64,000 nt of DNA from Halobellus rufus. Lineage in GTDB: Archaea > Halobacteriota > Halobacteria > Halobacteriales > Haloferacaceae. Positions 1 through 9,614 of this stretch are shown here, piece after piece (the first letter of the stretch is position 1; the number at the start of each line of letters is the position of its first letter). The notes under the pieces were generated by a model. That model searched no databases. It was not told the DNA's origin and saw nothing but the letters and a program-made list of their open reading frames with translations. A program made the translations under genes and the position numbers. The stretch is taken from contig NZ_BBJO01000001.1 in NCBI RefSeq assembly GCF_000739575.1, positions 1-64,000 of the forward strand, given 5' to 3'.

Positions 1-1
1 A

Positions 2-658
2 ATTACCGAAAAACGGCGTGCTGAACTCGAAGCCCTCCCTGGAGCCTCGTCATGGCACGTGGACCGGTGGATTGCTCATCGGCAGGCTTTCGAAAACGAT
101 GAGGTCGTGATTCTAAACAAGTCCGCCTTCGACGACCTTCACGATACGGAGCCTCTCCTCTTGGACATAGAAACGGATCTTCAACAGGATCGGATCTGGC
201 TGGTCGGCACCTACAGTTACCAGAACGATGCGTACCGACAATTCTTCGATCCGGACGACGAGTCAGCACTCCTTCAGGCGCTGTCTGAGTACCTTAATGA
301 TCATAGCACCGAGCCAATCATCTACTACGGAGGGAACTACTTCGACGAACAGTGTCTCAGTCGCAGATTCGACGAACACGGCATCACCGAGGGGATCGGC
401 CATCTGGAGCGAGCACACGACCTCGGGATTACTGCACAACAGGAACTCTTCGGGCCCTTCAATCGGCATAAATTGGACGTCGTAGCGAGCGCACTCGGCT
501 TTGAATATCAAGACCCGACCGTCGATGGATTTGTGGTCGGGGGCAAGTACACGCGATACCTCCTCGACGGCGAAGAACCAGACTGGGACCGACTCAAACA
601 ATACAATAACGACGACGTGACTGCACTGAAAACCATCGTCGACCACATCAAGTCATAG
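2..658 (+). CDS. RNase H-like (DEDD) exonuclease-domain protein, C-terminal part
   Basis: The reading frame is open from the window edge, so the gene starts upstream and only its last ~218 residues are seen; the GTG at 59 is probably internal. The visible part looks like the RNase_H_2 (YprB-like) 3'-5' exonuclease fold. It has LLDIETD (first acidic pair), an aspartate in GGNYFDEQ, KLDVVASALGF, and a final YNNDDVTAL that fits a YxxxD exonuclease III motif. It probably degrades nucleic acid in the cytoplasm. It lies 66 nt upstream of the vWA gene on the same strand. The family call is by motif only. Confidence 0.6.
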   Translation: MTEKRRAELEALPGASSWHVDRWIAHRQAFENDEVVILNKSAFDDLHDTEPLLLDIETDLQQDRIWLVGTYSYQNDAYRQFFDPDDESALLQALSEYLNDHSTEPIIYYGGNYFDEQCLSRRFDEHGITEGIGHLERAHDLGITAQQELFGPFNRHKLDVVASALGFEYQDPTVDGFVVGGKYTRYLLDGEEPDWDRLKQYNNDDVTALKTIVDHIKS

Positions 659-724
659 TTTTCTCACGCGCCACGACCCGTAGCCGCGTTCCTCTGACCA
701 CCGTTCCCTGAGGTGAATCAAATA

Positions 725-3700
725 ATGTCGTCACTCACACCAGCGTCGAGCGGCGCTGATACAGCACAATCCGTTCTCCCCGACCGCCCGGCTCAGGCCC
801 GGCGTTCCTCACAACGGACGCGCCGACTCACTGAGTACATCCAGGCTCACACCGGCAAAAACATCGAAGTCGTCCTCACATCACACGTCCAGACTGCGTG
901 CGTTCTCCCGGCAGACGCCGATCGCTTAATCGACGCCGATGCGACCGACTTCGACCAGCAGGCCGCCCAGCAGCTCGTCGATGCCGTCGACGGCGACTAC
1001 CTCGTTCTCATCTCCACCAATCCGGCAAATCTCGATAACCTCCCGCTCGACGACCAGCTCACGGCCGACCGCGCCCAGCAGTTCGGCCTCTCACTACACG
1101 AACTCGGCCACATCCGCTACACGAACATCTCGACGGTCGCCGACCACCTTGACGAGCGCGTCGACGAAGAGTATCAGGAGTTCGTCCACGGCCTCATCAA
1201 CTACGCCGAGGACGCCGCGATCGAACACCAACTCCGAGCGGCACAAAGTCAGCTCGCCGCCGACCGCCTCGAGCTCGTCAACCGGAGTCTCACTCAGATG
1301 GCGAGCGATCTCCCCGACACCGCTACCATCACCTTTACCTACCGGGACGCGATCCAGTCCTACCTCTACGACCACGGCATCTACGACTCTGGAAAGAGCG
1401 ACGTCCTCCTCGACCCGGACGACCCTCGGATCACCTTCCAGTCCCAGGATGACGCGGCGGCCTTCGCGCAGACACAGAACGCGCTTGACGACCTCCTCGC
1501 AACCGTCCTCAGTGAACCCGACTCCGTGAAGCGTGGGGATGCCGTGCTTGACTGCTGGGAACAGACTATCAAGCCGCTCCTCAACCAGATGGACGAGGAC
1601 AACCACCAACAGGGTCAAAAAGACGAAGACACCGCCGCAACGGGTGGCAGTAGTCCGAACACGCCCCCGTCGCCTTCTCAATCCGACTCGTCGACGCCCG
1701 ACGAGTGCGAGCAGGGCGAGTCGTTCGACCCGTCCGCTGACACGGACGCAGAGACACCCGATGAGTCGCCGGAGGATGCACCCAGTGAGGACGGCGCCGC
1801 AGACGCCGACCCGAGTGACGTCTCGGAGTCGCCAACCAGCGACAGTCCGGAGACGTCCGGAGACACTCCTAACGGCGAGCAGGGTGAGTCGCCCGCTGAC
1901 GGCGACCCCTCGGAGGCATCGAGTGACGACGCTTCCGCGGAGCCGCCGGCGGACTTCGACCCAGAGAACGTCTCCCTCGAGCAGACTCAGGACGGGCTCT
2001 CCACAGACGTCCTCGCCTACCCGGACATCGGGACGGCAGACACCGCTGACGAGCTCGCTACCGACGACGCCGAGTCCACTGACGTCGACGTCGGAGCCGC
2101 GTCTGAGACCGCATCCGATGTGGAGTCCGATGCCGAGCCTAACCCCCAGGCCGAGTCGATGGACACCTCCCCGGACGAGGGCGAGAGTGACGATCCGTCG
2201 GACGAGTCGGGGACGGATGCTAGCGGTGCAGACTCCGTAGACGGAGAACGTGACAGTGGTGTTGGAGCGTCCAGCGGCGACGATCTTGAGTCCACGTCCG
2301 ACGAGGTCGAAGAGCCGGCGGCCGAAGAGAGCGGCATCGAGGAGCAGGGAGACGGAAAGGCCACCGAGGGCGCCGCAGACAGTAGCGGAGCATCCGATGC
2401 GTCGAGTGCCCCGTCGAACGGGCAGGCGTCGCTTTCGCACTTCCTCGGCGGTGACCGCGCCGAGCGCACCAGCGGTGAGGCCGCGAGTACCGCCGAGGAG
2501 GCGACCCCAGATGGCTCAGACACCTCAGATACGTCCGACACTACCGGTGGAGACGCGGCTGGCGGCACGGACGGCGGCGACACAGACGCCACGGAGAACG
2601 AAAGCACCGGCACGGCAGGTGAGGATGAAGCGGACATCGACTCAGACACGCTCGACGGCCCCACTGATGACGGCACTGTGCAAGACGGCGAGATGGACAA
2701 CACCGGCAAGCTGGCCGAGGAAGCCGCAGCGCCGCTCGCCGAGCCAGCGTACGATGATTCCCTCGACGAACGAGCCGACGCGCTCAGCACGGACCACGAC
2801 GCCGCTCACGAGGAAGCTGACCGCGCCACTCCCGATCAGGACGCGCTCGAACGCGACCTCGAAGAAACCGTAGCCGCTCTCGAAGATCTCGCGAACGACG
2901 GCGACACCGACGAGAGCCCCGACACAACGACCGCACGGCGACGTGGCGGCGCCGGCGCAGAAAAGGGGAGTCTCGACTCGCTCTCGATCCTCCCACAGAT
3001 CGGTGAGCAGGCACCTCCTGCGAGGTGGCAAGCCGCGACCGCGGGTGCAGACGCCGTCGGTGGCACCCTCCGGATGGCGCTCCGAGAGAGTCGCCGCGAC
3101 CAGACCCGCAGCGGTGTCACCAGCGGGAGCTTCGACCGGCGCCGCGCTGGCGCCCTCGCCCGCGGCGACGTCGACGCCTTCAGCGTCCGCCAGCAGGGCG
3201 ACGAGAAACAGTACGACCTCGTCCTCGTCCTCGACCGCTCCAGCTCGATGAGCAATCTCATCGACACTGCCGAAGACGCTGTTGCACGGTTCGCCCTCGC
3301 CTGTGAGGACCTCGGCATCAACGTCGCCATTATGGACTTCGTCTACGGGGACGCCCGCCTCATCAAACCATTCAGCGTCGAAACCGATCACGTCCAAGCG
3401 AGTCTGATGAGCGGCGAAACGGCTGGCGGGACACCCCTCACTGATGCTCTCGGACTCGCCCGCCGCCTCCTTGACCAGCGCCGCGACTCCCCCCTCGTCA
3501 TCATCATCACTGATGGTAAACCCGGCTCCGCAGACGACTACCAGCAGGAGCTCCAGCAGACGTACGCGCCTGTTTGCGGACTCACGCTCGCTCTCGACAC
3601 TCCCCACGGACAAGCTCCGGAGCGAGCGAAGGATGTCGAGCAGTTCTACGACCGCCATCTCTACGTCCACGACGCCGCCGACCTCGACCGCCGCCTCGAC

Positions 3701-3730
3701 CAGTTCGCCGTGATGTTCGACGGCCTCTAA
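725..3730 (+). CDS. vWA-domain protein with N-terminal metallopeptidase-like motif and long acidic linker
   Basis: About 1001 residues from ATG 725, which has GAGGTG nine bases upstream; the GTG at 713 is a poorer start. Three parts are visible. Residues 1-290 contain HELGH near 125, a zinc-metallopeptidase signature. Residues ~290-690 are a low-complexity Asp/Ser/Thr/Glu linker. The C-terminal 200 residues are a von Willebrand factor A domain with MIDAS motif DRSSS near 837, a later TPLTDAL threonine, and TDGKPG. The layout recalls DUF2201-type metallopeptidase/VWA and CobT-like proteins. Such proteins often work with MoxR AAA+ ATPases, but none is visible here. The substrate is unknown. The methyltransferase gene starts 2 nt after the stop, so the two are probably co-transcribed. 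Confidence 0.72.
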   Translation: MSSLTPASSGADTAQSVLPDRPAQARRSSQRTRRLTEYIQAHTGKNIEVVLTSHVQTACVLPADADRLIDADATDFDQQAAQQLVDAVDGDYLVLISTNPANLDNLPLDDQLTADRAQQFGLSLHELGHIRYTNISTVADHLDERVDEEYQEFVHGLINYAEDAAIEHQLRAAQSQLAADRLELVNRSLTQMASDLPDTATITFTYRDAIQSYLYDHGIYDSGKSDVLLDPDDPRITFQSQDDAAAFAQTQNALDDLLATVLSEPDSVKRGDAVLDCWEQTIKPLLNQMDEDNHQQGQKDEDTAATGGSSPNTPPSPSQSDSSTPDECEQGESFDPSADTDAETPDESPEDAPSEDGAADADPSDVSESPTSDSPETSGDTPNGEQGESPADGDPSEASSDDASAEPPADFDPENVSLEQTQDGLSTDVLAYPDIGTADTADELATDDAESTDVDVGAASETASDVESDAEPNPQAESMDTSPDEGESDDPSDESGTDASGADSVDGERDSGVGASSGDDLESTSDEVEEPAAEESGIEEQGDGKATEGAADSSGASDASSAPSNGQASLSHFLGGDRAERTSGEAASTAEEATPDGSDTSDTSDTTGGDAAGGTDGGDTDATENESTGTAGEDEADIDSDTLDGPTDDGTVQDGEMDNTGKLAEEAAAPLAEPAYDDSLDERADALSTDHDAAHEEADRATPDQDALERDLEETVAALEDLANDGDTDESPDTTTARRRGGAGAEKGSLDSLSILPQIGEQAPPARWQAATAGADAVGGTLRMALRESRRDQTRSGVTSGSFDRRRAGALARGDVDAFSVRQQGDEKQYDLVLVLDRSSSMSNLIDTAEDAVARFALACEDLGINVAIMDFVYGDARLIKPFSVETDHVQASLMSGETAGGTPLTDALGLARRLLDQRRDSPLVIIITDGKPGSADDYQQELQQTYAPVCGLTLALDTPHGQAPERAKDVEQFYDRHLYVHDAADLDRRLDQFAVMFDGL

Positions 3731-3732
3731 CT

Positions 3733-4671
3733 ATGAGCACCGACACCGGCTACGCCCCCACGCCGCCCCGCGTCGCCGACTTTATGACAACCAGCGTCTT
3801 CGGCATCGACCGACCCACGAGCGAGGATACGGTCTTCTACCCCGGCCTCGGCACGGGACACCTCTACGACGCTGTCCACCGCTACTGCACGCCCGGCGAT
3901 GGCTACGTCTCAAAATTCGACTACGATCCCCCGCAAGGCGTCGCGTACGAGATCGATCCAGAGCTCGTCACCGAGTTCAGGCAGACACATCCTGACGCCG
4001 CCATCAAAATCTACCAGGCAGACTTCCTCACGGCGACGATCGACGAACGCGTCGACTACGTCCTCGCGAACCCTCCGTACATCCACTACAACGACCTCCC
4101 CGATGATCGCCGCAATCAGTACACCGACCGTTTCGATACCGCTCACGGTCAGTACAACAGCTACTACCTCTTCTTTGAGCAGGCGCTTCGCGCCCTCACG
4201 CACGGCGGCACCCTCACCTTTCTTACCCCTATCCAGTATCTCTTTGCGGACAACGCCCAGCCCCTCCGTCGTCTCCTCAGTCGGCACACGTTCGATGCGT
4301 TCTACCTGATGCCGGACGCGATCTTCGACGAGACCACCCAGACGATGATCACCACGCTCCGCAAGGTCGAACATCCTCCGCCGAACTTCGCTTGGTCCCC
4401 GCCTAGTGAGTCCGACTTCTGGCTCAAACCCCTCTACCGTTATGAACATGACTACTTCTTCCCCGACCGGACGGATGATGAGAAGACCGCTCTCTGGGCC
4501 GAATATCGAGACCTCGCCCGAAACCTCCGCGGACCGGTCAGACGAGCTACTACCCGCCGCTCCAAGACAAGGCAATCTCCCCCCGAGCAGGTAGAATTCA
4601 TCGAGTACTACTTCGGGTCGACTGTATCCACTGCCACTAGCATTCAAGCAGAGCTATCCAAGTTCGGGTGA
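3733..4671 (+). CDS. N6-adenine DNA methyltransferase
   Basis: 312 residues from ATG 3733, just after the vWA stop. PGLGTGHLYDAV fits the S-adenosylmethionine motif I, and NPPY at residues 113-116 is the catalytic motif IV of gamma-type N6-adenine methyltransferases. It transfers a methyl group to adenine in DNA. No clear target-recognition domain follows; the Arg/Thr-rich C-terminus is short, so specificity may come from a partner or the enzyme may be an orphan. Restriction-like genes lie nearby (HEPN protein at 4719-7781, Mrr-like protein at 16325-17485), but no restriction subunit shares its operon. Confidence 0.8.
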   Translation: MSTDTGYAPTPPRVADFMTTSVFGIDRPTSEDTVFYPGLGTGHLYDAVHRYCTPGDGYVSKFDYDPPQGVAYEIDPELVTEFRQTHPDAAIKIYQADFLTATIDERVDYVLANPPYIHYNDLPDDRRNQYTDRFDTAHGQYNSYYLFFEQALRALTHGGTLTFLTPIQYLFADNAQPLRRLLSRHTFDAFYLMPDAIFDETTQTMITTLRKVEHPPPNFAWSPPSESDFWLKPLYRYEHDYFFPDRTDDEKTALWAEYRDLARNLRGPVRRATTRRSKTRQSPPEQVEFIEYYFGSTVSTATSIQAELSKFG

Positions 4672-4718
4672 CCATCCGAGCGACCGCCCTGTTTTATTAT
4701 GATGGTAGAATTAAATGT

Positions 4719-7700
4719 TCATTCATCTTTTAACTCGGTGATCGTATACGAGACATCTTGTTCCAAATATAGGAGGTTGGCTTGGACGGGCTCAAATCGG
4801 ATTTTCAGCCGGGTTTGTAATCCCTCCGGCTCCTCCATCATTTCTAATTCTGGCGGAAGATGCAACGTTTCCCCAATGTCACTAATATCGTTCGACCATT
4901 CCTCGGCGAAGTCATTTAATTCGTCCAAAGCCTCTTGTAATGTCATCGTCGTACTCACTTCGTTCTTAAACGGCCGGTGGCGGGTTTCTGCCCACTCCTC
5001 CACGAGATCCTCATCTTCCTCCGGTATGTCCTGTTCTGGGAGATGCAGCGGATTGAAGAACGGACCGAGTTTACGCTGCTGGACAACCCTCCCATCAGCT
5101 GTTTCCGCTTCCACCTCCACCCATGACACAGCAGGCCGCATCGCCTCATCCAAGCCATCATACAACGTGGACAAATTCGAGGCAGACTCTATTACATCAA
5201 TCTGCTCGTCGACAAGAAAACCAAGGGTCCGAATTTCTTCATCAATATGCTTCTCAAGCTGGGCAAGCCTCCGATACCAATCAAGGTGCTCCCAATCAAC
5301 CGGCGGGACTGATACCTGAGACTGTGGCCGTAATTCACCAACATTTCGTCCCTCTGCAATAAACTGAATGGACTCTAACGCGTCATCTGCTGCCGCCTTC
5401 GCAAACCGACACACTTCAAAATAGTCTGACACCGATATTAACGTATTACTGAAGGACCAGTTGACTTGGCCACTAAATTCTCCGTACTCCTCAACGACCG
5501 CTTCGAACTCATCACGATCCATCGCATCGATATGGAACAAGTGGTACGCACCGTCCTGCCTGGGATCAAATGAATACTGCACCGAGTGCGGGAACTCGTC
5601 CGTATACTCCTCCTCATCTACAATAATGAACTGAGCCCGTGTCCCGTCACTATACATCCGCAGCTTCGCCGGAAGCACCGTCGCAAAGGGCGTCGTCTGC
5701 ACACCGTCCTGTAGCGAGAACCCCTCAACCGGGGTTACGTCAAGCCACAGCACTGGGATCGGATGCTCCTCCGACGCTTGCAACACGTCTCGAGTCAAGC
5801 CATCATTGAGGAACCGCAAATTCTCTGTCCGGTATAATTCGCCGTCAATGTATAGCTCAAGTGCTGGATCGTCCATTAACTCGAACACAGCATGGTCTGG
5901 CACGTTGCGCAATCCCGTGACTTCACCGTCATAATAGAGATAACGACCATCATCCTGTAAACTGGCCTGCACCGCAACATTCCCATAATACAGGCCATTA
6001 CTGTCCGTCAGGATCCCAACACCCTCAATCGTGTCACCGACCTCCATTGGCGCTTGATCCTGCCGTCCTTCGCGTAGAGCGGCTTCTTTTGCCTCGATCT
6101 CGTCAATCACGTCGGTGATCGTATCGCATGAATCCAAGTTACTGCGGACGACATCCAAGATCATTCGCGTTCGTGATTGAAGTCGCTTCACGTCACGTTC
6201 TAACTCGGGAAAATCACGAGCTGCATCATGCACAATTTGACTGCGGATATCGTACATCCACTCGAAGATCGGTCGATATTCTTCTTCGAACTTCGGCATA
6301 ATCTGGAGTAGACGCATGGCTCGTTCCGCCAGCTGCTCCTTCTTCCGCCACACGGCGCGGTCGGGAACGAGAACGTTCTCTAGGGCGATGATGAATTTCA
6401 AGAACTGATCCTCAGGATGGTAGCTTTCTAGGCCGTACCGGAACCAGCGAAGGCTGTTTTTGTATCCCTGCTCCAATTCCGATGGATTGTCAGAGATGTT
6501 GAAGAACGATTGCTGCCGGTCAACGTGATTTCTCACCTGCTCTGTCGACAACACCGAGCGATGGCCATACCGCTGGTTCCAGGACTTGAACCGGTTACTC
6601 GTTCCATCGGGCTCGAATTCGTAGAAAATGTAGCTCGGCTGCTGAAACGGCGACGCAATTAGGCCGTGATCGCGATAGAAATTCAGGGCGTCTAGAACCC
6701 GGGAGAGTTCTTCCCGCATCGCCTTCCGCGTGACACCGCGTACTGGGCCTGTCGTCGCCATATAAGCGAACTTATCAGCTAAACCGAGGTCGTGGTCGAC
6801 AAACGATTCGGGAAGAACATACTCCGCCTCATCGGACTCCGCGCTTTCGTCCTCAACCTTCAATCGATCCCGGAGGTCAAAATCGCTGTGAGACTGATCG
6901 TAGATGGTGATTTGCCCGGCAAACAAGCGGTCGACATCGAGATCACAGTCAGGAAGAGGGATGTAGTACTCGCGTCCATGATTGGTCCCGGAGAGTGTGT
7001 CGATAAGGTTGTCAATCCGTTCGTCGTGAGAATCGAACTCATCTGTAGTGAACGCATTTAGCAACCGGTCTATATCTGTTTTCGACTGTTCTACAGCCTC
7101 CGCTTTCCCAAATGTCCAGCCATCAGATCGTAGTTCAGCTGATAGCTGAGCGACTATCGTGCGCAGCGTGTCCTGGCTGATGTCCTCCTCGTAGTGGAGG
7201 AATGACGCAATATCCTGGATGAGCGCGGATTTGTAGCGGTCGCGAAAATCAGGTGTTCTGAGATCGCTGATTACAGTGGCTAACGCCGCCTGCAGGTCTT
7301 CGATATCCGCTTCAACCGAGGATTCGCGTTTCGCAAACTCAGCGATTACACCGCCAAGTTCTGCATAGAAATCATCGACTGACTTCTCAATCCCATGGTC
7401 TTCAAATACCGTTTCGAGTTCTGACTCATCGTAGTCAACCGAGTCGTTCAGTTCACGTTGTAGACGCTCGGCATCTGACTGTCGCTGATTCTCATCAATT
7501 TCGAGATAATCATCCAATTGCTCACGGATGTCAGCAAACTCACCGCGCTGTATATCATCGAAGCAGGCCTCAACGTGACGAACTTTTTCCAATATTTTCC
7601 CTCGATTATGAGGCTGATCGATAAGCGTCGTCTGGAGACTTTCTAATAAGTCTACCAGTTCCTGACGAGGGCTTGATCGATATCGCTCTGTATCAATGAC

Positions 7701-7781
7701 TTCCCTCCAAGCGCCCTCCAATCGTCGGACACGCTCATCCGAAGTAGAAAAATCGCGGACTCGGAATTTACCTGATACCAT
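4719..7781 (-). CDS. Large HEPN-domain protein, possible defence ribonuclease
   Basis: 1020 residues with a strong Shine-Dalgarno AGGAGG (7788-7793) before the ATG. Residues ~1-250 are helical and charged, probably coiled coil. The middle contains an ApeA-like HEPN region (FIIALENVL near 480) followed by RSQIVHD near 512-518, matching the R-x4-H catalytic motif of HEPN ribonucleases. The C-terminal ~450 residues look beta-rich and were not recognised. HEPN proteins of this size are often abortive-infection effectors that cut RNA; that role here is inference. It is transcribed towards the methyltransferase (convergent), so it is its own unit. Confidence 0.6.
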   Translation of the reverse strand: MVSGKFRVRDFSTSDERVRRLEGAWREVIDTERYRSSPRQELVDLLESLQTTLIDQPHNRGKILEKVRHVEACFDDIQRGEFADIREQLDDYLEIDENQRQSDAERLQRELNDSVDYDESELETVFEDHGIEKSVDDFYAELGGVIAEFAKRESSVEADIEDLQAALATVISDLRTPDFRDRYKSALIQDIASFLHYEEDISQDTLRTIVAQLSAELRSDGWTFGKAEAVEQSKTDIDRLLNAFTTDEFDSHDERIDNLIDTLSGTNHGREYYIPLPDCDLDVDRLFAGQITIYDQSHSDFDLRDRLKVEDESAESDEAEYVLPESFVDHDLGLADKFAYMATTGPVRGVTRKAMREELSRVLDALNFYRDHGLIASPFQQPSYIFYEFEPDGTSNRFKSWNQRYGHRSVLSTEQVRNHVDRQQSFFNISDNPSELEQGYKNSLRWFRYGLESYHPEDQFLKFIIALENVLVPDRAVWRKKEQLAERAMRLLQIMPKFEEEYRPIFEWMYDIRSQIVHDAARDFPELERDVKRLQSRTRMILDVVRSNLDSCDTITDVIDEIEAKEAALREGRQDQAPMEVGDTIEGVGILTDSNGLYYGNVAVQASLQDDGRYLYYDGEVTGLRNVPDHAVFELMDDPALELYIDGELYRTENLRFLNDGLTRDVLQASEEHPIPVLWLDVTPVEGFSLQDGVQTTPFATVLPAKLRMYSDGTRAQFIIVDEEEYTDEFPHSVQYSFDPRQDGAYHLFHIDAMDRDEFEAVVEEYGEFSGQVNWSFSNTLISVSDYFEVCRFAKAAADDALESIQFIAEGRNVGELRPQSQVSVPPVDWEHLDWYRRLAQLEKHIDEEIRTLGFLVDEQIDVIESASNLSTLYDGLDEAMRPAVSWVEVEAETADGRVVQQRKLGPFFNPLHLPEQDIPEEDEDLVEEWAETRHRPFKNEVSTTMTLQEALDELNDFAEEWSNDISDIGETLHLPPELEMMEEPEGLQTRLKIRFEPVQANLLYLEQDVSYTITELKDE

Positions 7782-8109
7782 AGTATACCTCCTTTATGAA
7801 GGAGTATGTTAAAAACAGGCTGGTGAAATCCCGCATCGCTGTCTGAACCATTGGCTGATGGCTGATTAGGAGGATTTCGACAGTTCTTAGATGGTAGCAA
7901 TTGCGCGATTCGCGCCCTGAGGGCACCGTAAGAAGGGTAAATCTCTATGAGTTCGGTGGTTAGAAGGGCTCTACATCCAGGAAAACATAGTCAGTTTGCA
8001 AACATACCCCTTTTTACTGGGCCCTCGCGCCCTGTATTCCGCAGACTAGTATTATCAACTGTCGATGATTGCTATGGAGCCGGTGCTCAAGCACGTCGAA
8101 TGAGTCTAC
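7782..8109. other. Intergenic region, 328 bp
   Basis: It holds the promoter and strong ribosome binding site of the HEPN gene at its left end. No other gene, repeat or hairpin was recognised. Confidence 0.6.
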
Positions 8110-9096
8110 CTACTGAACGGGTGCGGTATTCTCACACGCCCGGTCACTACCTGCCGTCTTCTCATAGTACCCTGAGCACCCCCAGAACTGGCGGTTCTTC
8201 CCTTTCGGAGATTGGAGCACCATCGGCCGACCACAATCCGAGCAGACCTTTAGTTCGTCCTGCGTTGCCACCGCGTTCTCGAGTTTCTCACGAAGATTCT
8301 GTGGCCACGTCTGTATCCGATACGTCCGCTTTGGCTTCCGCAGCGGCCGCCACGTCGGCTCCTCGCCGGCGTCGGCCACGTTCAGCAGGAGGACCGACTT
8401 TATCGCGTCTGAACCAGCTTCACGACTCGCGTTGTCTTCGCAGTCGATCGACGAGTATACCCGCAGGCACTTCTCCCCGTCATCCAGAATCGATTCGTAT
8501 ACCCATTCGTCGGTCCAGCCGTACGTCTTCCGCTCAAAATCGACGCTGACACCCTCAAGAAACGTCTCGAACTCGCGACGTGTGATCGGGCGATACGTCT
8601 GCGCTGAATCATCCGAGTCGTGCTCCTCGACCATCGCGTCCGTACCCACTCCATCGCCCGCAGCTACCGACTGTTCGGTCGCACCATCGTCTGGCGAGTC
8701 GTCTGCCGTCTCGACTGGGTCCGAGGTGTCTTCTGGTGACTCCGCACCCGGCCACACGACATCGCGGAAGACGCTTGCCTCCGAGTCATAATCGGCGACG
8801 ATCTGCACGGCACCGACGTCTTGGAGCTGCTCGCGAACTCGATCCGGGAGGGAGGCATACGCGGACTCAGACACTGGATAGCTCTTGATTGGGAGCGAAA
8901 CGACGTCGAAGACCGTTAGCTCACGATGCGAAGCGTCTCCGAAGCGCATCAGATAGCCGGTCTGGCTCGATAGTTGTGTGCGGGATTCGCGTAACGCCTC
9001 GGCAATCCCCGGTCGCTGCTCTGAGTCTACATCGGCAGTCGCGAACAGTGTAATGACGTCGTACTCTATCCGCCCCCGCGTGCTGTTCGGTGGCAT
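8110..9096 (-). CDS. Unknown protein with C-terminal topoisomerase-type zinc ribbon
   Basis: 328 residues. The last ~45 carry CSDCGRPM and later WGCSGYY and CENT, a Cys4 zinc ribbon like those at the C-terminus of topoisomerase I, so nucleic-acid binding is likely. Residues 1-125 form an unrecognised domain (VITLFATADVD at its start). Residues ~125-165 are an acidic linker, and a WT/EW-rich segment follows. No catalytic motif was seen. It is transcribed alone on the minus strand. Confidence 0.6.
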   Translation of the reverse strand: MPPNSTRGRIEYDVITLFATADVDSEQRPGIAEALRESRTQLSSQTGYLMRFGDASHRELTVFDVVSLPIKSYPVSESAYASLPDRVREQLQDVGAVQIVADYDSEASVFRDVVWPGAESPEDTSDPVETADDSPDDGATEQSVAAGDGVGTDAMVEEHDSDDSAQTYRPITRREFETFLEGVSVDFERKTYGWTDEWVYESILDDGEKCLRVYSSIDCEDNASREAGSDAIKSVLLLNVADAGEEPTWRPLRKPKRTYRIQTWPQNLREKLENAVATQDELKVCSDCGRPMVLQSPKGKNRQFWGCSGYYEKTAGSDRACENTAPVQ

Positions 9097-9182
9097 AACT
9101 CATCCTCCTCGTCCAGATAGTCCTGTCCCCTTGCTTAACACTCTTACTCTGAACAGAATAGGATCAGGTTCCCCCGCAACCG

Positions 9183-9518
9183 CTACTGGCTACGAGCGCC
9201 ACCGTCTGCTATGGCCTCAGATCTCTCCTCGACATCAACGTGGTCGTTCTCCCATTGCCGCCGCTCTGCGAGTAGCTCGCGAGCAGCATCGGTGAGCTCG
9301 TACGAATTCGTACGGTCGTCGATTTTGCCCTTCTTGAGGAGTCCTTGCTCGACGAGCCTGTCGAGATTCGGATATAAGCGACCGTGGTTCACTTCCTCGC
9401 TGTAGTATTCCTCAAGTTCGCGTTTAATTGCCAGTCCGTAGGGCGAATCCTGATCACCGACCGCATACAGTATATCCCTCTGAAATGCGGTTAGTTCTCG
9501 CATCACACCGATCTTCAT
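9183..9518 (-). CDS. PadR-family transcriptional regulator
   Basis: 111 residues from ATG 9518, which has GGGAG six bases upstream; ATG 9503 (MRELTAF) is the alternative and matches the start of the paralogue at 14867. The winged-helix core has FQRDILYAVG, YGLAIKRELE and GRLYPNLDRLVEQGLL, typical of PadR regulators. It diverges from the gene at 9615, and the 96-bp spacer holds both promoters; a short GGGT-ATG-ACCC inverted repeat lies at 9542-9552. Confidence 0.82.
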   Translation of the reverse strand: MKIGVMRELTAFQRDILYAVGDQDSPYGLAIKRELEEYYSEEVNHGRLYPNLDRLVEQGLLKKGKIDDRTNSYELTDAARELLAERRQWENDHVDVEERSEAIADGGARSQ

Positions 9519-9614
9519 TCGTACTCCCTTATATGACTGTGGGGTATGACCCTCCAAATTTGCCCCAACTAGCGGTCTCCCCTGTGATTTCTTTCGCGCC
9601 ACAAGTGCAGACGC

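Noticed and set aside
1094-2440. Long minus-strand frame opposite the vWA gene
   Set aside because: It is an antisense shadow of a high-GC, codon-biased gene; its residues are low-complexity Arg/Val/Leu with no domain.
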